Source of the DNA: Sanguinoderma infundibulare
Taxonomy: Eukaryota; Basidiomycota; Agaricomycetes; Polyporales; Polyporaceae
Length of the DNA: 64,000 nt
NCBI GenBank assembly: GCA_032821775.1
Contig: JAVLRN010000017.1
Coordinates: 124,001-188,000, forward strand
Reading direction: 5' to 3'
In this document: positions 1 through 10,571 of the stretch, in pieces
How positions within the stretch are numbered: the stretch's first letter is position 1
Layout of the letters: every line of letters begins with the position of its first letter
Notes under the pieces: model-generated
Seen by the model: the letters and a program-made list of their open reading frames with translations, nothing else
Told to the model about the DNA's origin: nothing
The model's database searches: none
Program-made: the position numbers and the translations under genes

Positions 1-234
1 GGGAAGAAGACCCCGCGCGGACACGATTATCGGGGGGCTGAGGCCCAGCTAATATGGAGCTACAAGGCATCTCTTGATTGGCACACTCAACGAGCGCACT
101 GTCCCAACGGCAACCTCATGCCCATTCCCCGTACCTGACCATGCATCCGTGAATATAGGGTACGGGTTGAATGGACATGATCAAATAAACCGGTGTCTTC
201 TCGCACGAATACGGGAGGACAGAATCAGACTTAC

Positions 235-568
235 GGTCAATGCCCGCAGAGAACAGCTTGGGGTTTGCAGAGGCCAACACCACGGCACGTATTGTGGGTT
301 CCTCGGAGATCTTGTCGAATACATGACCCAATTCTGTCCAGAACCTAAGGGTACAGGTTATGTATGCACTTGCGTTCAGACCACGAAAGGAGACACTGAC
401 GGTTCATGGAAAGCGTTCACTGGGTTCCTGGCGAAAGTTCGCTGAGTCACTTGCCCTCGCGCAATCCAACTGCCACAGTACCTACCGTGCGAGCTCTACG
501 AGAGCGATGTGGGGTCCGGGAGACGAAACCTTGACGCAGGTTCCTGAGAAACGATCGTAAGGCGACAT
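235..568 (-). pseudogene. Enoyl-CoA hydratase/isomerase-family gene, truncated
   Basis: Three minus-strand exons splice cleanly: 486-568, 401-427 and 235-344. They read from an ATG at 568 into a start typical of the crotonase superfamily: HIALVELARNPVNAFHE, then FWTELGHVFDKIS, then RAVVLASANPKLFSAGID. The last block is the oxyanion-hole strand of dienoyl-CoA or enoyl-CoA isomerases, which act in peroxisomal or mitochondrial beta-oxidation. Introns are 56-58 nt with GT-AG ends. After AGID a GTAAGT donor is present, but none of the acceptors tried downstream (toward position 1) restores the next conserved block. The best one gives about 20 unrelated residues and a stop. I therefore see only the first quarter of the family. 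It may be a decayed copy, or the rest may lie beyond the window after a long intron. Confidence 0.6.
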
Positions 569-1540
569 GTGGGAGATATGTGGACTAGTGTGAAGGTTTC
601 TAGGTCGCTGACGAGTCAACAGCCAGCAAGTATGCCTGCAATCGATGAAGGCCAGTCGGTATAAAGCACGTACGCTAGCCACGTTGCTAGCGGCTGCACC
701 GCGAGAAAAATAGGCAAGAACCCGTCGGCGTTTAAACAATTTTCACATGCCACCGACAGGCGTCTATAGTACCAAAAGGAGCGAATCGTACGTACCCAGT
801 GAACCATCTTCAACTTCTTGAACTCGTTTCCTGTGATGACACTCTGCTTAAATATGCCCTGCTTCTCCTATACATGAACCAGACGTCAAGTGAACAAATG
901 AAAAGCAAGTTTAGACGGTGAAGAATGCATCAAACTAAGCATGGTCACCGTCTTCCGAGTCGGTACCCAGCATGTCACCGACATTAAACTTTGTCGATCT
1001 CTGCGATTCCTGACAGAGCACGTTCCTTTTGATGACGTACACACCACCTCTAACAGATCGTTGCGTCGCCAGGTTTGAGGCCCGGGGACCGTTCGGAGAC
1101 AGCGCGCCACGATGTCGTTTCGTCATCGACACTCGGTGACCTCCTAAGTCTCCATTCACAGCGGCATTGTCAACTACTGATTTCTAAACGTGGCGAGTAC
1201 TCCAAGGGCCCAGGTGGTGGTTTCCGCTTACTCATTTATGTTCCGTTGACCACCGCCCCTAGAATCTCGTGTCCAGACGCAGTGTTGCCAAACATAGGTG
1301 ATCTCGAGAGGAGTCGTTGCTCATCGCGCCACCCTCGGGATCTGACCTAGCCACTCCCTGCGCAGTTTCTGCTCGCCGGTGTGGGAACCGACCCCTTCCC
1401 TCACCCATTCCGCGACTGCCGATCTATCTCGCCGAGCACCACTCTCAGCGGAGCAGCGGGGCTGCTATGAAAACCTCTGTCAACACTGACGCCGCCGAGC
1501 AGCACTGACGATGCGCAGCGCTCATGGAACGCGCAGGAAC
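569..1540. other. Intergenic, no gene seen
   Basis: Short overlapping open frames occur on both strands, but none has a family motif, a convincing exon series or consistent codon use. I see no repeat or RNA gene here. Confidence 0.5.
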
Positions 1541-1547
1541 GGGACTG

Positions 1548-1557
1548 TTAATATAAG
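1548..1557 (+). promoter_or_regulatory. Probable TATA element of the small secreted protein gene
   Basis: TTAATATAAG lies about 110 bp upstream of the ATG at 1661. The DNA between the two is pyrimidine-rich, as in many basidiomycete promoters. Assigned by position and composition only. Confidence 0.4.
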
Positions 1558-1660
1558 GAGGAGGAGTGCTGGAACGTGAACGATCTACAGCAGCCAACCC
1601 GACTGTTTTCTTCGTGCCCCTCCCCGCCCTCGTATCCTGCTCTCCTGCTCTCCTGCCGAC

Positions 1661-2235
1661 ATGTTGCGCACGCTCAGCCTCGTTCTCGCCGCCCTCTTCG
1701 TCGGCCAGAGTACGTCGCGTTCACTTTCGCATCCGTCCCTGCTTCCTTTTCTCGCGGTCCCATCACGCCGTCCGAGGCTTCCGACGCAGCAATCTGACCC
1801 CCTTTCCGTCCCGTCGTCTCCCGCAGGTGCTGCTAATCCCAATCCCGATGTCAGGGCGGTCACCACCATCACCACGTCGAGCGATGGTACGACGACGACG
1901 ATCACGTCCTCCTTCAGCGGTCTCATCACCAGCACTGGCGCCGCCGGCCAGCCCGTCATGACGATCGCGACCGAGGTCCCGCTCACGACAATTATCCCCT
2001 TCACGACGACCGTCACGCCCACCGCTGGGCCCGCGAGCGGGTCCGCCATCCCTCTCTCCGCCAACTTCACCACCGTCTTCCAGCTCCCGTTCCTGGGCGT
2101 GCTCACGTTCGGCAACGGCTCCGCCCCAACGACTACGCGTGGCGGGTGAGGTGAGGTTCCGTTCGCGGCGTGGCCCTCTCTTACTGACTCCGTCCGTTCT
2201 TCCTTCGTTGCAGGACGTGCCCGCGCGAGTCGTAG
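1661..2235 (+). CDS. Small secreted Thr/Ser-rich protein
   Basis: Three exons (1661-1709, 1827-2145, 2214-2235) with introns of 117 and 68 nt that keep phase. The first 15-17 residues (MLRTLSLVLAALFVGQS) form a classic signal peptide. Intron 1 sits right at its end, a common arrangement in fungal secreted proteins. The mature part is dominated by Thr, Ser, Val and Pro (VTTITTSSDGTTTTITSS-like runs), which suggests heavy O-mannosylation and a cell-wall or extracellular location. The last exon adds only TCPRES after a Gly-Gly. I see no catalytic motif, so no enzymatic role is proposed. The product is about 129 residues. The first intron is a multiple of three, so an unspliced reading also stays open. 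Confidence 0.7.
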
Positions 2236-3080
2236 CTTTTCGTCGTCCGTCGTCCATCTATTGCCTCACGTCAAATTACGCATGGATGTGTAAAAGCGAG
2301 AGTCGGGTTGTGTCGAGTTGTATAATACTGTCTATGCCTATGCCTTCCGTTCGCTGCTGGTTATGCCTATGCCCTCCGTTCGCTGCTCTATTTCTTCTGA
2401 TGCTTTGGCTGGGTCGTCGTACACGAGTCCACTCGCTTTCCGATTTTGGAGTTCTTCGAGTAGCAAAATCTGCGCTGTCTGGCAGACCTAGTGCGGTCTA
2501 GTAACTTCTCTGTACTACTTAACTACTAGTCGCGACGCTTAAGTCGCGCGAAGGTTCAGGATGTGTACCTGCTCGGAAAAAACGGCTAGCTTCAAAGGGA
2601 AACTCGTGTACACGGACGTGAACGTCCGGGTAGCTTATCGCCAGGACGCTACCCGCTTAGAGGTGGTCGAGACCGACGTGATTACAATCCGCTCACAGCC
2701 GTACCACACATATCGTATGGACGGACTCGGTCTCGGAGCGGATCAATCCGAAACAAACTTCACCTTCCAGCGAGTACACGCAAATAAACTGAAGGGTGAC
2801 TGTAGCGCGTATGCAACCCGGGTTGGCTTTGTGGAGGTCCCATTTCGCACCGGGTCGGCGTCTGCATCCTCTTCCTCGCTTTCCGCGTCCGAGCCTGTTG
2901 AATGGAGGAGCTGGAGACCGTCTACTGTACCGCCGTCTTGGCTCCAGAGACTCGTCAGAACGACCTGAGGTTGCCATCAGCCCGCCACTGTTAAGTATCG
3001 CAACGGAGAAGGAATCAAATGACAAAAATCACGCACATGTATGTTCAGGTACCGGGCCTCCCGATGATGAAAGACATCCC
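2236..3080. other. Intergenic with an unassigned open frame
   Basis: An open frame at 2561-2968 (plus, 135 aa) has no recognisable motif. From about 2940 the sequence resembles the flank at 33.95-34.06 kb (shared stretch around CCTCCCGATGATGAAAGACA). This is the 3' flank of the duplicated 416-aa family gene rather than a new gene. Confidence 0.4.
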
Positions 3081-3086
3081 CTTCCA

Positions 3087-4330
3087 CTAGACACCTTGCT
3101 CTACCGCTGAACCGTACAGTTCCTCGTTCTCAAAGAACACTCTGAGGAAACTCCCTATCGGTCCTTCCGCCTTGTGTGGTTTGTCCACATCCACAGCCCA
3201 TACGCTTGTCTTTCCCGGCCGCCACCTAACCCTCAGCAGCTCCACTTGACGTGGTATCAGCTCCTTACCGCGTGCCTAATTCGATCAGGGACGGCACAGG
3301 GCGTATCTGATCGCGGTCCAGAAGACGCTTGACGCGGAGCACGACGACGCGTCTCTCTCGGTGCTCAAGAACCGTGCAGCGCTCGAAGCAGCACACGACC
3401 CAACCTGTTAAGCATCGTGTGTGAGATTCAATCCACTTGGAGGTTGTTTAAGGGGTCGCTAGGAAGGCAACTACCTTCTAATGGAGTAAAGTAGACGAGC
3501 TCGCCGTGCTCAGCCGCTTTAAAGGTCCTGGTGAGGAGCAGCTGCCGCTTCCGCATCGATTCGGCTCGCAGGAACAGGCAATAGGCGTTGCAGCTGAGCC
3601 GAAGCGGAACTCCTGGCCGAACGTTCTCAGCGTGGCCGTCGAGAGGTTTAATGAGATCACGAAGCCGGCCGTCCGAGCCTTCTCTTGACGGCCAAGTGGA
3701 CGAGGTCCAAGGTCTGTTTAGCCCATCCTGGAGCAGGAGGGGGAAGGAAACCCTAGACCTCGTTGAAGTGATGGATGTTGGGAAGGGAGGTTCTCCAACG
3801 AATGCCGCTTTCGGCACGTCGGAACCCTCCGCGAAGCTGGCGGGGTCCGGGCCGGCCGTGAGGCGAAAGCGAAGCTCGCCCGCGAGGGGCGGGCTGCCCG
3901 GAGGGAAATGGTAGTACTAAAGAAAGCCACGAGTGTCGGGAGGAAACCCCTTACCAGCCCACCCGGTTGCCCGAATGCGCACAGGAGACGTCAGAGTGGC
4001 GCCTTCGGCAGACCGGTGAATAACACTAACGGCGGGGAGGGCTAGTGAGGTGAACTCGACGAAGTCGTCCGGGGTGAGCTTGGCCAAGGCTGAGTGCGCG
4101 TATGCTCCGTCCCGAGCCTACCGGCGACCCGCCGCGGCGCTTGGTAACAGCCTTTGCGTCTTCCTCGAGATCGGTGTCCTGCCGGGAACCGGTTGAAACC
4201 TTGGCATACGAGCAAGACTGTAGGATGGCGGAATTGCTTCAAGTCGGGTCGAATGAGAGCGGAAAAATGACAATAGTGACATGGAGAGTGTGAAGGAAGT
4301 TGAAGTGGGGCTAAACCATCCCTTCAGCAT
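3087..4330 (-). pseudogene. Decayed copy of unknown 416-aa duplicated family
   Basis: Reading minus from an ATG at 4330, the sequence matches the intact family member at 41443-42754 block by block. The matching blocks are a start like MLKGWFSPTSTSF, a middle (FPSPSCSRMG / SFPLLLQDGLNRPW), a cytosine-rich exon border near 3415-3480, and a C-terminal FENEELYG end with its stop at 3087-3089. The blocks sit in three different frames, and the last exon has an internal stop near 3270, so it cannot encode the full protein. The intron before the last exon is longer here (about 70 nt) than in the copy at 34 kb. The large KDZ element lies immediately upstream of this copy's start. Confidence 0.65.
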
Positions 4331-4383
4331 TGTCACCCTCCAGGGTGCCTGAGCGCACATAGTTACACCACTATATATAGGAC

Positions 4384-4430
4384 TTACCAGTTACCCGGCG
4401 GTAACATAACCCTGGGGTTGCTAGGGAATC
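4384..4430 (+). repeat. Left terminal inverted repeat of the KDZ element
   Basis: Pairs with the reverse complement of about 23576-23622. The identical core blocks are TTACC, GTTACCCGG or ATTACCCGG, GTAACATA and TTGCTAGG. Identity is about 75-80% by eye, with one small gap. Confidence 0.65.
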
Positions 4431-4730
4431 GGGCCCGGCCGGAATACCGCGTATCATAGGGTTAGGCAGGCCGGCCGGTCGCGTGCCCCAGTTAACCACA
4501 GATTGTCATGCTCATGTATCCTGACTGTCCAATTGTTGTAAATACATGCCCTCTATAGCGGTATTCACAAAAATGTACAACAAGTTCGAATTTACGCGGT
4601 CTAGGTGTACTGGGTGAAGTCACCGGCCGGAAAGCATCTACAGGGCAGAAGTATCTCGGCCGGTGGGTAAGGCTTATTACAGCTGATCCTCGGCCGGTGT
4701 AGTGAAGCAATTCCTTTCAGTTTCCGGCCG
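4430..4730. repeat. Left subterminal GGCCGG repeats
   Basis: At least six CGGCCGG or GGCCGGC-type motifs occur in about 300 bp (near 4437, 4471, 4623, 4658, 4691 and 4725). Similar clusters lie inside the right end. Repeated subterminal motifs of this kind are usual transposase-binding sites in large DNA transposons. The binding role is inferred. Confidence 0.5.
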
Positions 4731-4875
4731 ACTACTAAGCCTTGGTACCAAGTATTGTGAGTACCTTGCATTATGAGCACTGGCACACCCCCCAATCTCT
4801 TCCCCAACTGACAATATCATTGAATTTCAATATGCAATGGCGAGATACAATTACAACGAAACATAATGCCCAAAA

Positions 4876-6224
4876 TCACTCCTGTAGACTCTCCCATACT
4901 GTATCCACTGCCGTGACTCGCCGGGCCAGTGAATCTTGGTATGCTCGCCAATATTGTGGACCACTGGTGAAAGCGGCGCCATGCAACTGGCGAGCGATCA
5001 ATTCAGCCTCCGTCAGCCCTTCTATAGTAGCTGCAAGTATTTCTCGATCAGCACGCATGCGGGATAAGCGAGAATGTACCCCAGCTTGGGGGTCATGCGT
5101 CACCACGGCAGGCTCCTTAGCCTCTTCGCTTGGGGGTCCCAGGGACATGTTACCCTGGCCTGTAGATTCGATAGTGGGCACAGGGCGAGCTGCCGGATCA
5201 AATGGGCGAGTGGCAAAGAGACCGTGCATGTTGATCGGATCGTTCATCACTTCAGCAGGCCCCCTAGCCTCTTTGCTTTGGGATCTCCGGGATGTGTCGG
5301 TCTGAGACGGCGATTGAATGGGGGACATTGGAGGAGCTGCCGATTCGAATCCACGATTGGTGAACAGACCGTAGATCATCTCCGGAAACACCGACTCTGC
5401 CAGCGGCCCTATTCAACACAATTGCAATTAAATGTCAATTGGCCAAGTAGATCCAAAGTCCACTCACTCATGATTGTGATTTGGGATTCTTGGACGACAA
5501 GCGCACCGTCTGTCTGGTCATCTGACCACATCAGCTGGTCCTCGCTGAGCTCTCCCATTATTGGCAGGTCAAACGTAGCATCAACGGGCGAAGGGGACGA
5601 CGGCGGCTCGTCCTCGCTGAGCTCTCCCGTTATCGGCAGGTCGAACGTAGCATCCACGGGGTAAGGGGACGACGGCGGCTCGTCCTCGCTGAGCTCGCCG
5701 GTTATCGGCAGGTCGAACGTAGCATCGACAGGGGAAGAGGACGCCGGCAGCTCATCCTCGCTGAGCTCGCCGGTCATCGGCAGGTCGAATGTAGCATCGA
5801 CAGGGGAAGAGGACGCCGGCAGCTCATCCTCGCTGAGCTCACCGGTCATCGGCAGGGCAACGTCCATGCCGACGGTGGAAGGGGACGACGGCAGCTCGTC
5901 CCCGCTATGGGTGCCCGTCATCGGCAGGTCGATTTCGCTGCCGCCAGTGGAAGGGGATAATGGAAAGGGCACCACCGGCTCTCCGGAGAGTGGTGAAGAT
6001 GGATCAAATGACAATGAGGACTGCGACGGTGGTGCCGATGTGGGTGAGATGTCTCGTCGGCAGTCCAGAAATCCTGTCGTTGGATCGTGTTCTTGCAGCG
6101 GAAGCTGCTTGCTACGTTCCGGAGATGCTTCACCAATTATGCCGGCCAAAGATGGAGGTGTTTGAGGTGGAGTCGGAGACCTGATACGAACTTGTTTCAA
6201 TCCTGTATTAATTTCCAGTCGCAT
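4876..6224 (-). CDS. KDZ passenger protein with 24-residue acidic repeats
   Basis: Two exons (5468-6224 and 4876-5408) joined by a 59-nt GT-AG intron give 429 residues from an ATG at 6224. Residues about 115-240 consist of five near-identical 24-aa units of the type TGELSEDELPASSSPVDATF, matching a 72-bp DNA tandem repeat. They are rich in Ser, Pro, Asp and Glu and look disordered and acidic. The C-terminal exon (about 175 aa) is not repetitive. It has an alpha-helical look (RADREILAATIEGLTEAELI) and ends RVTAVDTVWESLQE. I do not recognise the family. It is the leftmost gene of the KDZ element and is transcribed outward, sharing a 494-bp bidirectional intergenic with the next gene. A role in DNA or chromatin interaction is only a guess. 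Confidence 0.6.
5555..5870. repeat. 72-bp coding tandem repeat
   Basis: Four to five in-frame copies of a 72-bp unit begin around CTCGCTGAGCTC on the plus strand. They encode the GELSEDE repeats of the minus-strand protein. The copies are nearly identical, so they arose recently or have been homogenised. Confidence 0.75.
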
Positions 6225-6718
6225 GAGTACATTTGATTTCGCAAATTAAAACTGTTAGCGCACCTTCGCTTGGGGCACGGGAGATGCTGCGGTTCCGCAA
6301 GACGGGTGCCGGAAATGTTTGTGATTGAGCTACCTGTTCAATATGACCTATCCGAAAGGGCTCAATGTAAATGTTTTACTTCAATATGGGCAAATTGACG
6401 ATCGTTACACACCTGCTGTAGGGTTTTTTGAGGTCCCCTGCCTGGACTCTCTGCCCCTAGCCCCCCCTCACCGTGATGATCCTGTAAATAGTTTCAGCAA
6501 CTGATAGACATTGGCAGCTCTCGATATACATTCCTTTCCTTGGTGCCATATGCCTCCGGGACCTGCGAGAGTTGTGATGAAGGTACCGGGACAGAATCGA
6601 TGGGCGCTAGTGTGCCACAACCTTTCCACTCGCGTTTTGCCGCTGATCTGATTGCGATCAACTGCCTTCATCCTCTGGCAGCTTTCACTTTTTTCGTATC
6701 AATGAGCTCACTATCACA
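6225..6718. promoter_or_regulatory. Divergent intergenic region inside the KDZ element
   Basis: A 494-bp gap lies between two divergently transcribed passenger genes and must contain both promoters. I see no clear TATA box or repeated operator. Confidence 0.4.
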
Positions 6719-7325
6719 ATGGCTGAAGCAGACGCAACAATGAACAAACAGCTGCCGCCCCCGAACAAACAACAGATCCAAACCATGCGCGAATATGCAA
6801 GCCGCCTTGAATATGCCTTCCGGTGCCGTCCCCCTGTCAACCACCGCAAACGGCGTTCTTGGCATGTCCATTTCCTGTCGGACTTTGCTGCCTTCCTCCA
6901 GGCTCTCGCAGTCGCAGATTTTCCGCGTATTCCACCATTCGCTGCTGGATGTATTTGGGCCAACAATCTTCGGCAGCATGCAGGAGAGATGACGTTCGAT
7001 CCAGAAACGATTACGTTCGCTGGCCCTGGGCATAAGGTGTACAAGAAGGGAGTACTCGGCCGCCTTAAATGGGAGCCCGCCGGTGAGGAGGGCGATCTGT
7101 ACGGGACCATTCCCGAGGATCAGCTGTATAACGTTTGGTGGGATCAGCATCGACACGGTACGTAGCGGTCAGACTGCATTGATCCTACTCTCGCTAATTT
7201 CTATGCTACATTTAGTGCTGAATGAGCCGCATCTGTCGCTCCCGATTAAAGCTGTGGAGAATGCGGAACGCTCCCGCCTGGCTGCCGCAGAAACGCAGAA
7301 TACAAAAACATCCCGCCATGCATGA
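6719..7325 (+). CDS. KDZ passenger protein, 182 aa, possibly 5' part of the next gene
   Basis: Exon 6719-7157 from an ATG, then a 58-nt intron, then exon 7216-7325 ending in TGA. The product starts MAEADATMNKQLPPPNKQQI and contains RSWHVHFLSDFAAFLQALAV and YGTIPEDQLYNVWWDQHRH. It is Trp-rich, with no motif I can name. The next exon (from about 7411, with a good TTTCAG acceptor) looks like a continuation of the same protein. However, no phase-compatible GT donor exists before the TGA at 7323-7325. Either these are two genes, or this copy has acquired a stop or lost a donor site. Confidence 0.5.
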
Positions 7326-7445
7326 CCGGCCACCAGCGGGACGATAGGGAAACAGGGTACGGGTCATGGCTTCGGCACTGCAGTGATTCACTACTTACAT
7401 TCTATTTCAGACACAATTGGCAGTGGTGCCACTGACGACGACGAG

Positions 7446-9869
7446 ATGGCCGTCGATGGCGGTGATCACGACACCGGCACCTCGAAACCGACATCGGCAC
7501 GTCGTGTTGACGCATCGATGGCCGTCCTTGATCGGGACACTTCCAGCATCACCGCTAGCGGGCGCATGTTGCGCTCGTCATCTCGCCAGACGGCCGCAGA
7601 ACCGGACTCAGATGGGGAGAGCGAAATCGATGTGGATGACGAGCCAGAGGCCGTCGGTACCTCGAAGAAGAAGTCGGGACATCACGGCCGCCAGCCCGCA
7701 AAGGCTGTGAATCGGAACCCGCCAACAGACAGCTCTGCCAGGCCTCGCTTGCGGTCCGTCTCTCGATCCAGAGGTGCCGGTACCTCTACTCCACGCTCCA
7801 CCGCTACTGTGCGTCCATCATCCACGAAGCCGCGCCCGAGACCTGCCGGAAAGGCTCAGTCCAGTGCCGGCACCTCCAGCAAGCCTTCCGGAAAGGTAGC
7901 GAAGACCCCGAATGAGCTCACGGAGGAGAATTCCGCAGGTGCCATCGTGCCGCGATCGGGGCAGCGAAGCAAGGGTCTTCGAACCTTGTACGATATTGCG
8001 CCGGAGCAAATTGAATTCCGATGGGTACCGCACGTACGTGTATTTGTCTTCTACCATGTGTTTTTGACTGATATATTATCAGCCGCGTCCATGCGAGCGG
8101 TGCCGGGGAAGGGACGAGCCGTGTCTTGTTATGCTGTTGATGTCTTCCGCTTGCAAGAGATGCCTATCTGCAAAGCACGGCTGTTCACTCGCGTTCAACG
8201 TCAAGATCGAGGTTCCTCTCGCGATTTATCTTGGGTTTGCCGTCTGGCGCATGCGTTCCTCTCCTGACCTCTATGAAACTCCAAATTTCTCCCCTACGAA
8301 GCTCCCGAAAACGTTTCCTGCCCAGGAAACATACAAGTGGTTTTCGAAGCAGTGGCGCGCGATTCCTCGGATGAAAGAGGCGAAAGCCAGTGCTCTTCGC
8401 GGAGCCACTCGACCCGAGGCTGCCGGTGATGCTCATGATGATGCTGAACAGTCTGCTGATGAGCCGGGACGTGGTTGCAGTAGTCGGGCAAGGAGGGGTT
8501 CAGTCACTCGGGCATCTCGTTCTCTGTCACGGGCACAATCACGCGATTTGACTACTCTTCCCGGCTCCTCTCGTGTTTCTGCAGAGCCGCCTCCGGCTTC
8601 TCCAACAACAGTATCCCGCCGCACATCACCATCGTCGGCAGGTCGCATGTCGGTCGACCGGGAGGATGCAGACGACGAGCTCCGACTTGCGGCAGATTCC
8701 GGGACGACTGGGACATCGCGTACGTCTCGTGCAGCTCTTCGAGGAGTGGCGCAGACCTCAAACTCGCGTCCCGGACGGTCGAGAAGATCGCGTGCATCCG
8801 TGCCAATCGTGGTACTCCCGACCAAGGTGGACGAGGCCACATTTTCTACAACGCTTCAGCGTGCCCCTCCTGCTCTCCCACTCAGGCACCGGAGCTCTGG
8901 ACCTGCCACTCGGACCGAGTGGACTGTCGGTAGCATCAAAGGTGCGATTTGATTGCACATATATCCGTTGGCAGCTTGCTGATCTTGCGCTGCACAGGAT
9001 CATGGAAGGATCTGCCGCGGGTGACGAAGGACATGTATCGTGGACTGTATCGAGTGGCCGACCTGCCGCATGCAGACGGAACCGCAAACGCGGCACTGAT
9101 CGTGCCTCGCATCAATCGCGATGGTTTCGAGATCCTGGACAGCCTTCGAATCCATCCAGCCGACCTGCCGGACGGGTCGGATGCGACTGATTTCCAGGCG
9201 TTCCGATTCATGGATCCCCTCGCGCAGATGATCGAGGCGACAAAAGCTAAATTCGATGAAATTGTCTCACTGGGTACCGCTCTCACGCGCGACGCCGTCA
9301 TGTTGCGACGAGAGGCCAGCATTGTTACCAACACTCGGAACGAGATTCACAGCACTGCCCTTGCATCGGAAGACGGCTGGGATGCTTATCATGGCTTGGT
9401 TCGATACAGCGACCTTCTCGGTGACCATCTCGTCAATGCCCTGGAGTCCATTGCGGCACTTCGCGACATCCTTGCTCGTTTCTCGGCAGCATTCTCGAGT
9501 ATCCCGCCAGTTCCGTTGAACTGGATCGCGATGCGGGACATGCTGCAGCTCGTCCAGGACCTTCGAACCCTATACGCAACAGCATTGGAGCGCATGCATA
9601 TGTTTGAGGAAGACTTCCGTCCTGTCCGGGAGCGGTTACGCCGTGTGCAGGTCCAGGTGGACCGCAATGAGGACGAGTTGGCAACGTTTGCGAACATGGC
9701 CGCCTCCACATGCGAGCCGATGGTGCGCAATCTTGGCCAGCATCTCGCCGGCAGCATCGCGCTGCTCGACAGCCGTGTGCGGCAGCTCGAGGGAGTGGAG
9801 ACAGAGGTGCCGGATGCCTCGCGCATCGGAGAGGAGGCAGAGGCGGAGGTCGTGCGGCAGCTCGAATGA
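7446..9869 (+). CDS. KDZ passenger protein with Zn2Cys6-like motif and coiled coil, prematurely stopped
   Basis: Exons 7446-8033, 8083-8941 and 8998-9869 splice in phase to 772 residues. After about 190 residues of Ser/Arg/Pro-rich disordered sequence comes the cysteine array CERCRGRDEPC, nine residues, then CKRCLSAKHGC. The spacing (C-x2-C-x6-C-x9-C-x2-C-x6-C) fits the fungal Zn2Cys6 binuclear cluster, so DNA binding is plausible. A second low-complexity stretch follows, then a long helical region with heptad-like character (SDLLGDHLVNALESIAALRD, RERLRRVQVQVDRNEDELA). A TGA at 9867-9869 ends the frame. The same frame then stays open for 178 more codons to 10406 with matching composition and a repeat of the preceding segment, so the full-length ancestor was about 951 aa. 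Confidence 0.6.
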
Positions 9870-10406
9870 GTGGAGAGCGAGGTGCCGGAAGCTTTTCGCA
9901 CAGCCGAGGAGGCAGAGGCAGAGGTCGCAGAGCTCGCGATGGAGGACGTGCCGGTTGCTCAAGGTAGAGAGGCTGAGGTTCCTGGACTGCGGGACGCAAC
10001 GGTTGGTGAACTTTTCAGCGTGGTCAAAGACTTGTCAGAACGTGTCGACACTTTGGAGCATGGACTTCCCCAGCATAACGAGGATGACATGAAGCTCGCT
10101 GTCTCGACATACCTCACAGAACGCAGTCTCTCAGACGACCTCCTGCGCGGACTCGCGGTGGCTCTGACCACTGGTACTGGCGATGCCCCCACAGGCAGCA
10201 GCATCAGCGTTGGGCCCCAGTCCTTCAATATCCAGGTGATCGCACGCCGTGGAGGAGAGCGTGAGGATGACGATGGTGGCGGATCATCATCGCAAGCAGC
10301 TCCTCCCGCTGGTGAGCAGCCGCCAGATCTCGGCATAGCTGCCTCTCCTTCTTCACCCAGACCTGTTGCTAGAGGAACGCGAGCTCGAGCTGCCGGAGGA
10401 AAGTAG
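9870..10406 (+). pseudogene. In-frame 3' continuation of the Zn2Cys6-like passenger gene
   Basis: Directly after the TGA at 9867-9869, in the same frame, the sequence continues VESEVPEAF and on to a stop at 10404-10406. Its first 28 residues duplicate the segment just before the stop (RQLEGVETEVPDASR). At the equivalent place the first copy has GGA (Gly) where the second has TGA. This indicates a single G-to-T nonsense change, unless the stop is edited or read through. Confidence 0.6.
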
Positions 10407-10571
10407 AGGATGCATAAAACGAAAGCGCTGTGTACAATGTACGTTACATATGGAGTGGTCGTGAATGTCTCTGGAATCAATGCCTTAGCGAATTTCTACA
10501 TGTACATATCTGAATGAGATGCTGAATACGAGGAAATGTGGTTGGAAAATTAACGGAGGGGGACGAGAGTT

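Noticed and set aside
1585..2257. Long minus-strand frames opposite the secreted protein gene
   Set aside because: They mirror the Thr-rich repeats of the plus-strand gene and have no motif of their own.
8433..9999. Several long minus-strand frames opposite the Zn2Cys6-like passenger gene
   Set aside because: GC-rich shadow frames; the plus-strand exons have consistent splice phases and domain structure.
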